NCBI RefSeq assembly: GCF_027595985.1
Contig: NC_073304.1
Coordinates: forward strand, 146,996,746 to 147,060,745
DNA length: 64,000 nucleotides
Reading direction: 5' to 3'
Origin: Sorex araneus
Lineage: Eukaryota; Chordata; Mammalia; Eulipotyphla; Soricidae
The notes below the pieces were generated by a model that was not told the origin of the DNA, did no database searches, and was given only the letters and a program-made list of their open reading frames with translations. The translations under genes and the position numbers were made by a program. Of the stretch, positions 43,701-55,700 are shown piece by piece (within the stretch, counting starts at the first letter, position 1; each line of letters opens with the position of its first letter).

Positions 43701-46700
43701 TGCCCTCTGCCTGCATGGGCAGTGTAGCCTTGGCAGGGAGGGCTTTCTGTACCCTTAAAGAAGGTAAGTGAGGGGAGGAGGGGGACTGCTGATAGGGGAC
43801 AGTAAACCAAGGAATGTGGGACTGGACTGTATGTTGCCTCTCCCACCCCTTCTTTCCTTCTCCTTGTTGCTGTTGGGGGCTCAGTGCTTGATTGTAGTGC
43901 TCACTGAGGGGTGCACACTTGTAGTGCTTACACGCGCTTGGTTGTGGCTCCAAGGATCCCTATGGCAGTCCCACTGGGCTGGGATGGCGCCTGGCACACG
44001 GGACAGTGCAGGGAATCAAACTTGTGGCTTCATACTTGTAGGTCAGGCCTGCTGTTCCCCAGCCACAATCCTCAAGATTACTTTTTTTGTTTTTTGTTTG
44101 TTCGTTTGTTTGTTTGGGTCACACCTGGCAATGCTCAGGGGTTACTTCTTTCTGGCTCTGCACTCAGGAATTACTCCTGGTGGTGCTCGGGGAACCATAT
44201 GGGATGCCGGGAATTGAGCCTGGCTCAGCCACGTGCAAGGCGAATGCCCTACCCACTGTGCCCTTGCTCCAGCCTCAAGATTACATTTTTTCTTCCAAAG
44301 GCAGCTAGTGAATCCTGAATTTTCCTTAAAATTCACTAAGTGAATCTTCCTTAGGAGATTTTTTTCTTTAATATTAAAATCCCATGATTGTCAAAGTTAT
44401 TCATAGTTGAGCTTTAGACAGTGTCCAGCACCAATCCCACCGCAGGTGTCAACTCCCCCGCCACTGATGTCCCCTGATGGCCCCACCTCCCCAACCCCCA
44501 GCCTGCCATCTTGACAAGCACATTTTCAAGTTTGGCTTTGGAAGTTTGGGTGTCATGATTCCAGTGTGGTTGACTCTGATTTGGGTATTGGTTATACCAC
44601 GCCATCTCACCGCCGGTGGATTCCATCCCTGTGGCCCTGCCCCTGTTTCTTCCCACCTGTCTCTTCCCTCTCGGTTTCTCCCCTTCTCTGCCCTCCTCTC
44701 CCTACCTAATGAGATTTCTTTTTCCCAATGTCTTCTTGTAGTGGGAAGGACACCACAGTGAAGTGGTGGGACCTTGACACTCAGCACTGCTTCAAGACAA
44801 TGGTCGACCACCGGACTGAGGTACGTGGAGGGTTGTGACCTAGGGAACAGTCAAGGCCCAGGAAATGGGTCCTTCCATCAGCTCCCGGTAGCTCTTTGTT
44901 TCTGCTGCTCGTGTCAGTCCTGAGCGGCCTTGAGAGAGGGAAGGTCAGTGTGGGGGAAGGAGTGGCAACCACTGGCGCTGGTACACTGCTCTGGCATTGA
45001 GGGAAAATAGACTTTGGATGAGTTTTACCGCTGAAAAATGAGCCAGATACGAGTGTCATCGTTGGGTAATAAGCTTCTGCCTCCATGGTTACAGGAAAGT
45101 TTGACAGTGCTGCCTGCACGGTGCTTCCCCGAGACACATGGCCCGCAGGTCGTAGCTGCTCTGACAGTCCCGATCATCACAGATCAAGGGAGGTTTCATA
45201 CCTTTGCACCCTCCTGCGTGCTCTGTGGACACCAGGCTTTGTAGACGTGCCTGGAAGCAGAAGGGAAGGCCGGGCAGAGTCCTGGACTGTTGACTTAGAT
45301 TACTGTTCTTTCCATTGTTTAGTGCTTGAATCCTTGCAGCCAGAAATTCTGCAGGAGATATTACCGGAGCACCTCTTACTGCTGGGCTGTGCCTAAAGCA
45401 AGGCCGTGTGAGGATGACAGCCTTCTGAGTGCTGTCTGGTTGAGACTTGTGCTGAGATGTTACCTCAGTTCTGTTTTGTGGGGGCCTCCCAGGCGGTGCT
45501 CAGGGAGCACGGGTGTCCTCCTGACAGTGCTCCATCTTGGGCCCAGTGGTGCTCAACCCAGCAGATCTGCCAGCCTCTGGGGGTGCGCCCAGGAGTGCTA
45601 GAGGGGGAGAGGGAGGGCAGGGCGGGGTTGATGTAAGTACGGAGCATGTGTGGCTGATAGCAAAGTCAGATCCCTTTTTTCTCCCAAGTTTTGAGCCACA
45701 CCTGGTGGTGCTCATGGTTGACGCCTGGTTCTGCGCTCAGGGATCAGGATCACTCCAGGCAGGGATTGGGGACCATGTGGGTTGCCAGGGATCCGGTCTG
45801 GGTTGGCCGCATGCAAGGCAAGCACCCTACCTGTCATTCTATCACTCTCTTTACTCATGAACTGCCCTCCTGGCCCCTCCCATTTTTCCTCTTTATTGGG
45901 GAGCCAGTCCCATGGAGGTTGGAGGGGCACTCTTAGCTGCTGGGCTGTTGAAGTTTCATGCTCACTGAACCACCTGGGTGGTTGTGGTTCTCCTGGGCCC
46001 TGCCATGCTCAGAGCAGGGATGCCTGGTACATGTGAGACAGATGTCCATCCCTGACGCTCCCCCGTTCTAAATTTAAAGGTCGGAAGTGCCAGAGAAAAT
46101 GCTAGTTTTCCTATAAATATCAGCAGTTGTTCCACACTTTTTTTTTAAAAATAAAAGTTAACAATTCTTTTGTGTTTGGTTTAGTTTTTGGACCACCCCT
46201 GACTCTGCAGTCAGGGTTACTCCTGGTGGGGCTCGGGACCGTATGGGGTGCCAGGGATTGCACTTGTGCTAGCTTTGAGCAGGATGAGCACGCTACCCCC
46301 GTACTCTCTAGTCCCACTCAGGTGCCTTTTGTTCTTTTTCCCCCCAATAGTACTTTTGTTTGGAGGCCACCCCTGATGTGCTCAGGGCTTCCTCCTGGCT
46401 CTGTGCTCAGGGACTACTCCGAGAGGGTCCCGTGAGACTGTCGGGGATGTCGGGGAATGAATCCCGGTCAGCAGCATGCAAGGAAAGCACCCTGCCCTGT
46501 ATCACTCTGGCCCTTCACTAATGCCTTTTGAAAAGGTTTCCTTTTTCTCCTTTGCTAGATTTCGATATGCACTCTTGCAGATGTAAGATTCTGGAATATC
46601 AGGTACTTTTCTGGGGGCATTCTGGAAACACTTGGTCATATCGTCTTAATCCTTTTCCTAACTTTGTAGGTGTGGGGATTGGTGCTGGTGTCTCAAGACC

Positions 46701-49700
46701 AGCGACTCATCACAGGTTCTTCTGACAGTGAGCTGCGTGCCTGGGACATAGGCTACCTGCAGGAGGTAACTCTCTCCCGACCATGGCCAGCAGCATGTTT
46801 CAGTTGCTGCTGGGGTTTAGGTGCCATCAGATTCTAGAAATTCTGATCTAGCTGGCTTGTGTTGGCACACTGGTTCAGAGTTGTCTGTCTTCATTGTGGC
46901 ATCGCCCTGGTTTGTGTGAACTGGGGAGAATCATTCTAGACTTATGGGGTCTCTTCCTCCTAATTAAAGTTGTTTGGGGGTATCTCAGCCTGATAGTTGC
47001 TGAACGTTTTTGGGTGTCCTTGGATGGATTTTATAATATCTGTGATCCTTTCCCGCAAACAAGAATTTGTATGGAGTTTTTGTGTGTTTCTAAGTCATAC
47101 GTTATGAGACAAATCCAACTTTTCAGGTTTGGAAGGCCTCCTGTGGAGAAAGGCCGTGGGCCTTAGAGTCGGGTGGAGAGCAGTGTATGGTGGGCCAGCA
47201 GGGCCATATTTGGTGGTTTCTACATTAGCAGACAAGGGTTATCTTTATCTCATTTAAAGAGAAAATGTCACAACTCTTGCAGTGCCTTTTTTGTTCCTAA
47301 AGATGATTTGAATCTCCCTTTGAAGTCTGATAAACTTTTACAGGGTTTTTACAAAGCTAGAAAAGAGTTGGTTATCATTTTTTCACTCTGCTATGACACA
47401 GTATTTCAGATATAGAAAATTTCTATTTTTTGTTTTTGGGGTATTTACAGGGAATAGTAGGGGCATATCCAGCTTCCTCAGGGGTTACTCCTGGTTTTAT
47501 GCTGAGGGATCACTCCTGTTAGGGCTCAGGGATTCTAGGATTGAACCCAGGTTGACCGTAAGCAAGGCAAGTGTACCTGTTGTGCAATAGCTCTGGCCCC
47601 AAAATACCAAAGAAAATTGCTGAATGCAGTGCAGTTAGTGATGACTGGTTTGTGTTTCCTACTTTCCGTATAATACTTTTTTCATACATTCCTGTGTGGC
47701 AGAGATTTGACCAATCCCTAACTGGAGATGAGTAGTGGCAGTAACTTGTTTCTAAGCCTTTAGAGTTGAATCATCTGGAACATGTATTACCACTTTGGTT
47801 TTTCCACTTGTTACAAAACAGGTTGAAGATCCTGAAGAACCAGAGCCCAAGAAAGCCAAAGGGTCTTCACCCAGGGAACAAGACCTGCGTGAGTTCCAGG
47901 ATGTGGCCCTTGAGGCGGATGAATCTCCAGAGGATGTAATTGATTCCCTAATTGAATTAATTCATTCATTTTGAATTTTTTGCATCATGACTCCTGACTG
48001 GGTGCTGTGGTCCCCGGGACTAGACCTGAGGCCTCCTGCATGCCCCCCATGCAGTCAGGCACTCCCTCCAGCCCTCATTATTCATTCCTGTGTCAGTTTC
48101 AGTTGAGTTTAATGATGGGGAAATGAGGATTTCAGGGTGCTTTTGAGTGTGCCACCCTCATTGTCATTTCCTTTGAAACCACGGTTCTGCGGATCTCATG
48201 TTTCACTCTCGTTCTTTTTCTTTCTTTTTTTTTTAACAGTTACAAAGTTTTCATATTTGAGTTTCGGTGTCATACAATGATTGAACACTCATCCCTCCTC
48301 CAGTGCGCATTTTCTACCACCAATGTCCCCAGTGTTCCCCCCCTCCCATCCCACCCCTCCCCCTGCCTCTGTGGCAGACAATTTCCCCCAGACTCTCTCT
48401 CTACTTTGGGATTATGGTTTGCAATACAGATACCGAGAGGCTATCACATTTGGTCCTTTATCTACTTTTAGCACACATGTCCCATCCCAACCGATCCCTC
48501 CAACCATCATTGACTTAGTGATCCCTTCTCTGTCCCAGCTGCCTTCTCCCCCAGCTCATGAGACAGCTTCCAACCTTGGAGCAATATTCCTGGCCTTTGT
48601 CTCTACTGTCCTTGGGTATCAGTCTCATACTATGTTAGTTTATATTCCACAAATGAGTGCAGTCATTCTATTGTCTGTACCTCTCTTTTTGAACTCATTT
48701 CACTTAGCATGATACTTCACTGTGGTTCTTTTATAGCGCATCCTTACCTGCAGAAAAGCTGGGTCCCTAATGAGGGAAGGAAGGGACAGAGTCGTGAACC
48801 TCGCTGTAGACAGAGCAGGCAAGATTCTGGCTTGTCATGTGAGTACCAGACTTGGGAGAAGAATGACAAATGTTAAGTGGTTCCTTCCAGAGATTCTTGT
48901 CCTGTTCAATGGATTTTTTCTTTGGTTATGTTAGAGCAACAGTACAATGACCACTACTACTATTAGCATTCACTTGTTAAATGCTGTTTTTCCAAGCAAA
49001 TTAAAGGCACTTTTTTTTTCTTCTTGGGTCACACCCGGAGATGCTCAGGGGTTAATCCTGGCTCATGCACTCAGGAATTACTCCTGGCAGTGCTCAGGGG
49101 ACTATATGAAATGCTGGGAATAGAATCGGGTCAACCAACTACAAGGCAAATGCCCTACCTGCTGTGCTCTCGCTCCAGCCCCACATTTTATGTTTTTGTT
49201 TAAAAGCTCATTTCGCTTAGTCTTCAAAACACCAGTAAGATTAAGTCGTCCAAGATATAGTACAACTACCCAGGGGAAGAACAAGAACATGGATTTGTCC
49301 TGAGAATGAGCTATATTTATAGCAAATTGACAGTCTTGGATTCACATCGGTCTTTGCCTTCTTAGGGAACAGATTCTGTGCTAGAAGTCTTTTCTATCCT
49401 TTCCAAAGAGGAAATTCAGAAGAAAATGGATAAGAAGAGGAAGAAAGCTAAAAAGAAAGCAAGGTATGTTTTTTTAAATACTTATTATTAATAAGTATTT
49501 TGGTGTGAGCAACATTATTACTAATCAGAAACTGCGTCTTTAAGGTAATAAATGCTCTACTAACACTTAGTATTAAGAATAGAGAAGATTTTATGGAGTG
49601 CCGCTAGACGAAGCTTTAAATTTCTTTCTTTAGAATAGTTTCCTAGGCAGAATCTCTCTTCATCCTGGTCTTAGCCGTACGTAATTAGAAAGACTCTACA

Positions 49701-52700
49701 GAGAGTTCTAGAAATAGCTTCAGAACCAATGAATTCTCTGGCCAGCAATGTGACTCACCTCAGCCTTGCAGGAGGATGCTGGGATGGTGACTGACGTAGT
49801 GTCAGACTGTGAGAGTAAAACTGCCTGGACTATGTCTGTGATTGGACAGGTTCAGGGACAGCATGGCCTTGAAAAAGGTCATTAGAACCATAGAAACCCA
49901 TTCCTCAGTCATTGAAATGTAAATTACTGTCTTCTGCAATAATTTACCATTTAGCTTGGCAAATCTTTTGAAATCTAGTCTGATTTACCTGATACCTATT
50001 AGTGAGTACTGGGTAATGGCTTTTCTAAAAATGTTTACTGGAAACACTTCAGTGGAATATTGTGAATTACTAAAGCTTATCCCAGAAATATAATGGGCTG
50101 GTACATTCAGAGTCTACTTGTTGAAAGTTCTGCTGGTAGAATTTCATTATCTGTGAATCTGTTGTTAGTGAAATATTTCCACCTGGACAGTGTATCCTAA
50201 TTTTCATGGCTATACTGTGTGATAAGTGACTTTTCCAGGGTCACTCAACTTGACCTTAGAGCCAGAACTTGAGCACTCAGTTGACAGTAAAACTTTTTCT
50301 AGAATGTAACTATATTATACCTTCTCCCCACCCCACCCCCAGATTAAATTCTGACAAAGGGGAAGAGGAAGATCTTGAAGTCACTGTTGAAATGACATTG
50401 CAAGATGAAATTCAACGGTTGACCAATATCAGAACTTCTGCCAAAATCAAGTGAGTCCATATGCTTCAGAGAGAGCTCAGAAGTAGTAAAAGAGCAAGCT
50501 ACAAAGTTATGTTGGCCAGTTGATATTTCTAATCAAGTCTTTATGGATGTGGGACTAGGGGAGGTGGTCTTGGGGCTGTACGCGGTGGTGCTTGGGAGAC
50601 CATATATGGTGCCCGGGGCTGAACCAGGGTCAGCTATACGCAGGGCCAGCGCCCTCCCCACTGTGCTATCTCACCAGCCCCATCTTTATGGCATATATAT
50701 CTGGAGTAGGATGGTGGGGGACACCTGCTTGTCACCAAGACTCTTAATCTTCCCACAATGCTCCCACATATTTTGCTCTTTTTTATTATCTACTGTTTTG
50801 CAGGGTGGGGGGGGAGATGGGGTTGCTGCTGTTTTAAAAAAACAAAACGAAACAAAAACTGCCTCATGCCTAGAAAGGATTTGAAGGATTTGGTTAACTT
50901 ATGAAATATACGCACCAAAACAAACACCAAAAAATGTTAGAACTTACTTCTTTGATTTAAGTACCAGATTTCTTTGATTTTTTTAAAGATTCTGAGCTTG
51001 ATGACATTAGTAATTGCTCTCTTATTTGTAGCATTCATTGTGGCCGTCCGCGCACTGTGTAGATGGAGAGCGTTGCAAGGCCTCTGTCCTGGAGGACTTA
51101 ACTCCATGAGCTCCCTGCTTACGACCTGTCTTCTCATGCAGGTCCTTTGACTTGATTCACTCGCCGCAGGGAGAGCTGAAGGCCGTCTTCCTGCTACAGA
51201 ACAACTTGGTGGAATTGTATTCACTGAACCCATCGGCGCCAGCTCCTCAGCCGGCCAGGACCAACAGAATCACCATTGGGGGCCACCGCAGCGATGTCCG
51301 GACCCTGTCATTCAGTTCAGACAACATTGCTGTCCTCTCCGCCTCAGCTGAGTCTGCTAAGATATGGAACAGGTCTGTAGGGGGAGGGACCTCCAGAGCT
51401 GTGGCCAGTGGCACTTTACCTCCTCTGAGTTGTTTTTTGGGGTAATTGTGATGATTAACTGCAGACTTCCCGGGGCCCAAAATACAGTTCCCTCAGAATG
51501 TATCTCCCGGGAACCTGGACCACAGGCCTGCCAGGTCAGTCCAGGAGAAAGGGGCCTTTTGTAGTTGGGCTCCAACTAAAAACACCATCTTATTCCCAGT
51601 TTGTAACAACCCCGGCATAGAGAAAATTAGTCCCTGTGCTGTTTTCTGCACAGTAGCCCCTTCTCTCACCCCCTGTCTCCGGGTGCTTCCCAGCCTTGCC
51701 TCTCAGGTGCTGCTCAGAGTCCTGGTCTGAGCCACTCTTGGAGGGCCTGTGGGCCAGGCCTGCTGGTGAACGATTGGGCACAGCATGAAGCCTTGCTCGG
51801 CCTGTGGGGCCTCAGGGCTGCCCCAGAGGGAGATGCGCGGTGGGAGCTGATGGGCCATCTTGATCCTGGCCCTGTTCTCCTCCCTGGCCCTGTCGTATCT
51901 GGTCTCCCACCCACCTTTACTTCCACCATTTACCAAAGCAGTGACCTGTGTGTTCTCGTGGCCTGTAAGCTTTATTTGACATTGACCTTACTAATTTTCT
52001 TCTCTTTTAAACTTCCTTGGACTTTCATCACTTCCCTTTCCTCTGCTATTCTTTCTCCTCAGTCTTTACTGGCTCCTTTCTATATTTCTGGTCACTTACA
52101 TGCTGGAATCCTGTGGGGTGGCCGCTTGGAACCTTTTCTTGCTTTTCGTGAGGTTTTTCTCTCCACTATGGGCGTGAGATTTTATTTCTGCTAACTGCAT
52201 ATTTCTACCTCTGGCATTCACGTGTTGTTGAATGTAAGTTCACACAGTAAAACGTGGGGGTTGCTGCTGCTGCGTGTGCGCGTTCGGTGGCCAAAAGCTG
52301 CCTCCCCACCCCCCAGCAGAGAGACAGGGAGACGGGGACCACAGCTGATGGTGAAAATGGCTCCTTCAATGCAGAGCTGCTAGCATACTTAGGTGTGATT
52401 GATCATTTGCATAAATAAACATTTGGCAGAGAAAATTCTCTTGGGGAAATTAACTCAAGGAGATACTCTGTCTCCCAGGGACATCTACATTGCTCTTATC
52501 TTTCCCTCTAACAGTATATTATCAATACTTGTAGTTGTTTGGATAAACACAGTAAGAAACAAAAGTCCCAACACTTTGTTCTCTGGGCTGAGAGCAAGCA
52601 AGGCTTTTACCATAAATTCCAGATCCTAAATTTCAGATCAGTCCAGCTTATCCTTCCCCATGGGGGTCATGTCTCTTAAGTCAATAACAGTTTGCATCAA

Positions 52701-55700
52701 AACCATGCATTTATGCTTCTAGAATGTCCCATTTTGATGTCAGGGTAGCCACTCGCCCTGGGTCCATCCCAGTCCCACGGCGGGACCTCCCTTTTGGGGT
52801 GTTAGGAACTACAGCAACTGAAGCCTGAGTCAAGTAATTATGGCCAAGCAATTGTGCCCAGGATGGATATATTTCAGAGTCAGTCAACTCCCAAATATTA
52901 GGAACATAGCATTAATGGTCTTTCTGTGTTTAACCAAGAACATTGCTCTATAGTGAAATATAAAAAGGCTATGGGGAAATAGAAAAGGAGGTACAAATAC
53001 GAAGTTCAGAATTACCATAAAGTTTTGGCTTATAAGTAATCAAGACTGACTTGGGGAACTGTGACAGTGAGAGGTAAAACACAAAGGAAAGGTTAAAGAT
53101 AGACTAAACTGAAGATGCTAGCAAGGACACGATAAGCTTCTCTGGGAAGAGGAAAAGGGGCAGTTCACAGATGAAGCCTACGACATTGGGTTACTATCCA
53201 GCGGCCAGCACTGGTCTCTCTGTACCCTTCCTTTCATTTCTCTTTAGGTGTCTGATGGGCTCCTTAAATCTTTATATGGCTAAAACCCATCTCAGTTCTC
53301 TAACCTTCTCCCCTGCTCTTCCCACCCCCGCCCCCGACCTTTCCAGCATGGCAGATCAGTAGTTCCTATTTCAGTACAGCTCGGCAAAGCCCACGGTGCA
53401 TTTCCTGTTGTTTGTTTCATCCATTGGGAAATCCTCAGTTCCCCCATTAGAACTGGGTGAGACTCCAGCCACATCTCAGACCTGCACTGCTGCTGCCCCG
53501 AGTCTGCCGGTAGGCTCCCATAGGAGTGCTGCCCTGCTTCCTGGCGCTCTTCCTGGCGCTGTCCCTGCCCAGTGACCGTCCCTCACCTCTCCCTTAGAGC
53601 ACTGCCCACCCAGTGACCGCTCCGTTCCCTCCCCTAGAGCACTGCTCGCCCAGTGACCACCCTGTCCCCTCCCCTAGAGCACTGCCCACCCAGTGACCGC
53701 TCCGTCCCCTCCCCTAGAGCACTGCCCGCCCAGTGACCGCCCCGTTCCCTCCCCTAGAGCACTGCTCGCCCAGTGACCACCCTGTCCCCTCCCCTAGAGC
53801 ACTGCCCGCCCAGTGACCGCTCCGTTCCCTCCCCTAGAGCACTGCCCGCCCAGTGACCGCTCCGTTCCCTCCCCTAGAGCACTGCCCACCCAGTGACCGC
53901 TCCATCCCCTCCCCTAGAGCACTGCCCGCCCAGTGACCGCCCCGTCCCCTCCCCTAGAGCGCTGCCCACCCAGTGACTGCCCTGTCCCCTCCCCTAGAGC
54001 ACTGCTCGCCCAGTGACCACCCTGTCCCCTCCCCTAGAGCACTGCCCACCCAGTGACCGCTCCGTCCCCTCCCCTAGAGCACTGCCCGCCCAGTGACCGC
54101 CCCGTTCCCTCCCCTAGAGCACTGCTCGCCCAGTGACCACCCTGTCCCCTCCCCTAGAGCACTGCCCGCCCAGTGACCGCTCCGTTCCCTCCCCTAGAGC
54201 ACTGCCCACCCAGTGACCGCTCCGTCCCCTCCCCTAGAGCACTGCCCGCCCAGTGACCGCCCCGTCCCCTCCCCTAGAGCGCTGCCCACCCAGTGACTGC
54301 CCCACCGCCTCCCCTCCGGAGCATTGCCGTACTTCCCGATCTTCTCCCTGCTTTCTTGTCCCTGTATCTCTGCACTCCAGTTGTCCTCTAGCTGTCAGTT
54401 CACGGGGGTTAAAAAGGTTGAAAACTGTTACCAGAGTCCTGGGGCCAGAGGGAGAGTCCAGGGCCCAGGGCTGCAGGCGCGCCTCCTCCCAGAACTCAGG
54501 CCCACCGTGGCACGCTGTCCCAATAGCTCTGGTATAGGCCTGGCACCAGGCCCTAGCACTAAGTCTCGTGGCCAGAAATCACGAGGAGGATCCCTGTTGT
54601 TGGGGGTTTTCTCCTCCCCCTCCCCACCCCCGTCCCACATCCCCTTAAAGAGCCAAAGTTCTTACAGATCTTATTTCTTAACAGTCTTGTACTTGAGTGC
54701 AGCGACCCGGATGTTTGCTGTTCCTCAGACATGACAAGGGCCTGGCTCTATGCTCCTCGTTCTCTATGCCTCAAACACTCAACCTCTCTGAAAGGGAAGG
54801 AGGGTTGAGGTGGCGTGGGTCATTCCTGAAAGTGCTCAGGGCTGACTCCTTCCTGCCTCTGTGCTCAGGGATGGTTCCTGCAGGGCAGGGGAGAGGTGCC
54901 TGGGGCTGGGGCTGGGGCCTGCTGTTTGCCGAGCAGGCCTCTTGCCCCTTTGCTGTGTCTCCAGCCACTCTACCCCTTTGCTTGCAGACACTGTCCCTCT
55001 GAAGAAATGACAGGATGCTGTTCTCTAACTGCCTCGCTCTCTTCATCCTGGACTGTGTTTCCCCACAGCACCTAACACCAGACACATCGTGATTTCTGTG
55101 TTTTATTCCCCAAGGACATGACAACTTACGAGACTTGAGACCTTTTTCGTTTAATTCAGTGTGTGTCTTCATCACCTAGAACTCTGTAAATGTTGATCGA
55201 ATGAAACAGTATGAAATGTTAGGGATTTCCTAGAATGCTAATTTAAACTTGCAGTCCTGTGAAACTCGCCTCAGCCGTGGTGGATCCAGTCCCGGCAGAC
55301 TCAGCGGATGGTTTTCCGTGCCCTGCTTTCTGTGATGTCCTTTATTTTAGGGTTAGGAAGTAACTATGCCCACAGACAGAGCAAAGTTAGGTGCGTTTAC
55401 TCTGGTCTCCTTGATTGACTGTGAGTGGGCCTGAGCCCAGGGTTATTCAGACATTGATCTTCTGTTCTGTTGCCTATTCTGTGCCTGCACGTGTATCAGA
55501 ACATACACCCTGACCTCAGGGATGGAGGGACAGTTTCCCTTAACCCATATTCCCGATGTTCTCCCCAGGTCTACGCTGCAGTGCATTCGCACAATGACCT
55601 GTGAATACGCGCTCTGCTCCTTCTTTGTTCCCGGCGACAGGCAGGTGATCATAGGAACAAAGGTAAACTGAGGCTTTCTTGGCCAGAGACGGCTTTTATA

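Noticed and set aside
48841..49000. Possible extra WDR3 exon between the exons at 48737 and 49366
   Set aside because: The two flanking exons join in phase 0 and reproduce the known protein without an insert.
53563..54320. Regular direct repeats as a CRISPR array
   Set aside because: The repeats abut without unique spacers and lie in an intron of a mammalian gene. This is a minisatellite.
54253..54734. Proline- and serine-rich ORFs over and after the minisatellite
   Set aside because: Open only because a 40-bp unit is read in shifting frames; no start context, no homologue recognised, inside a well-defined WDR3 intron.
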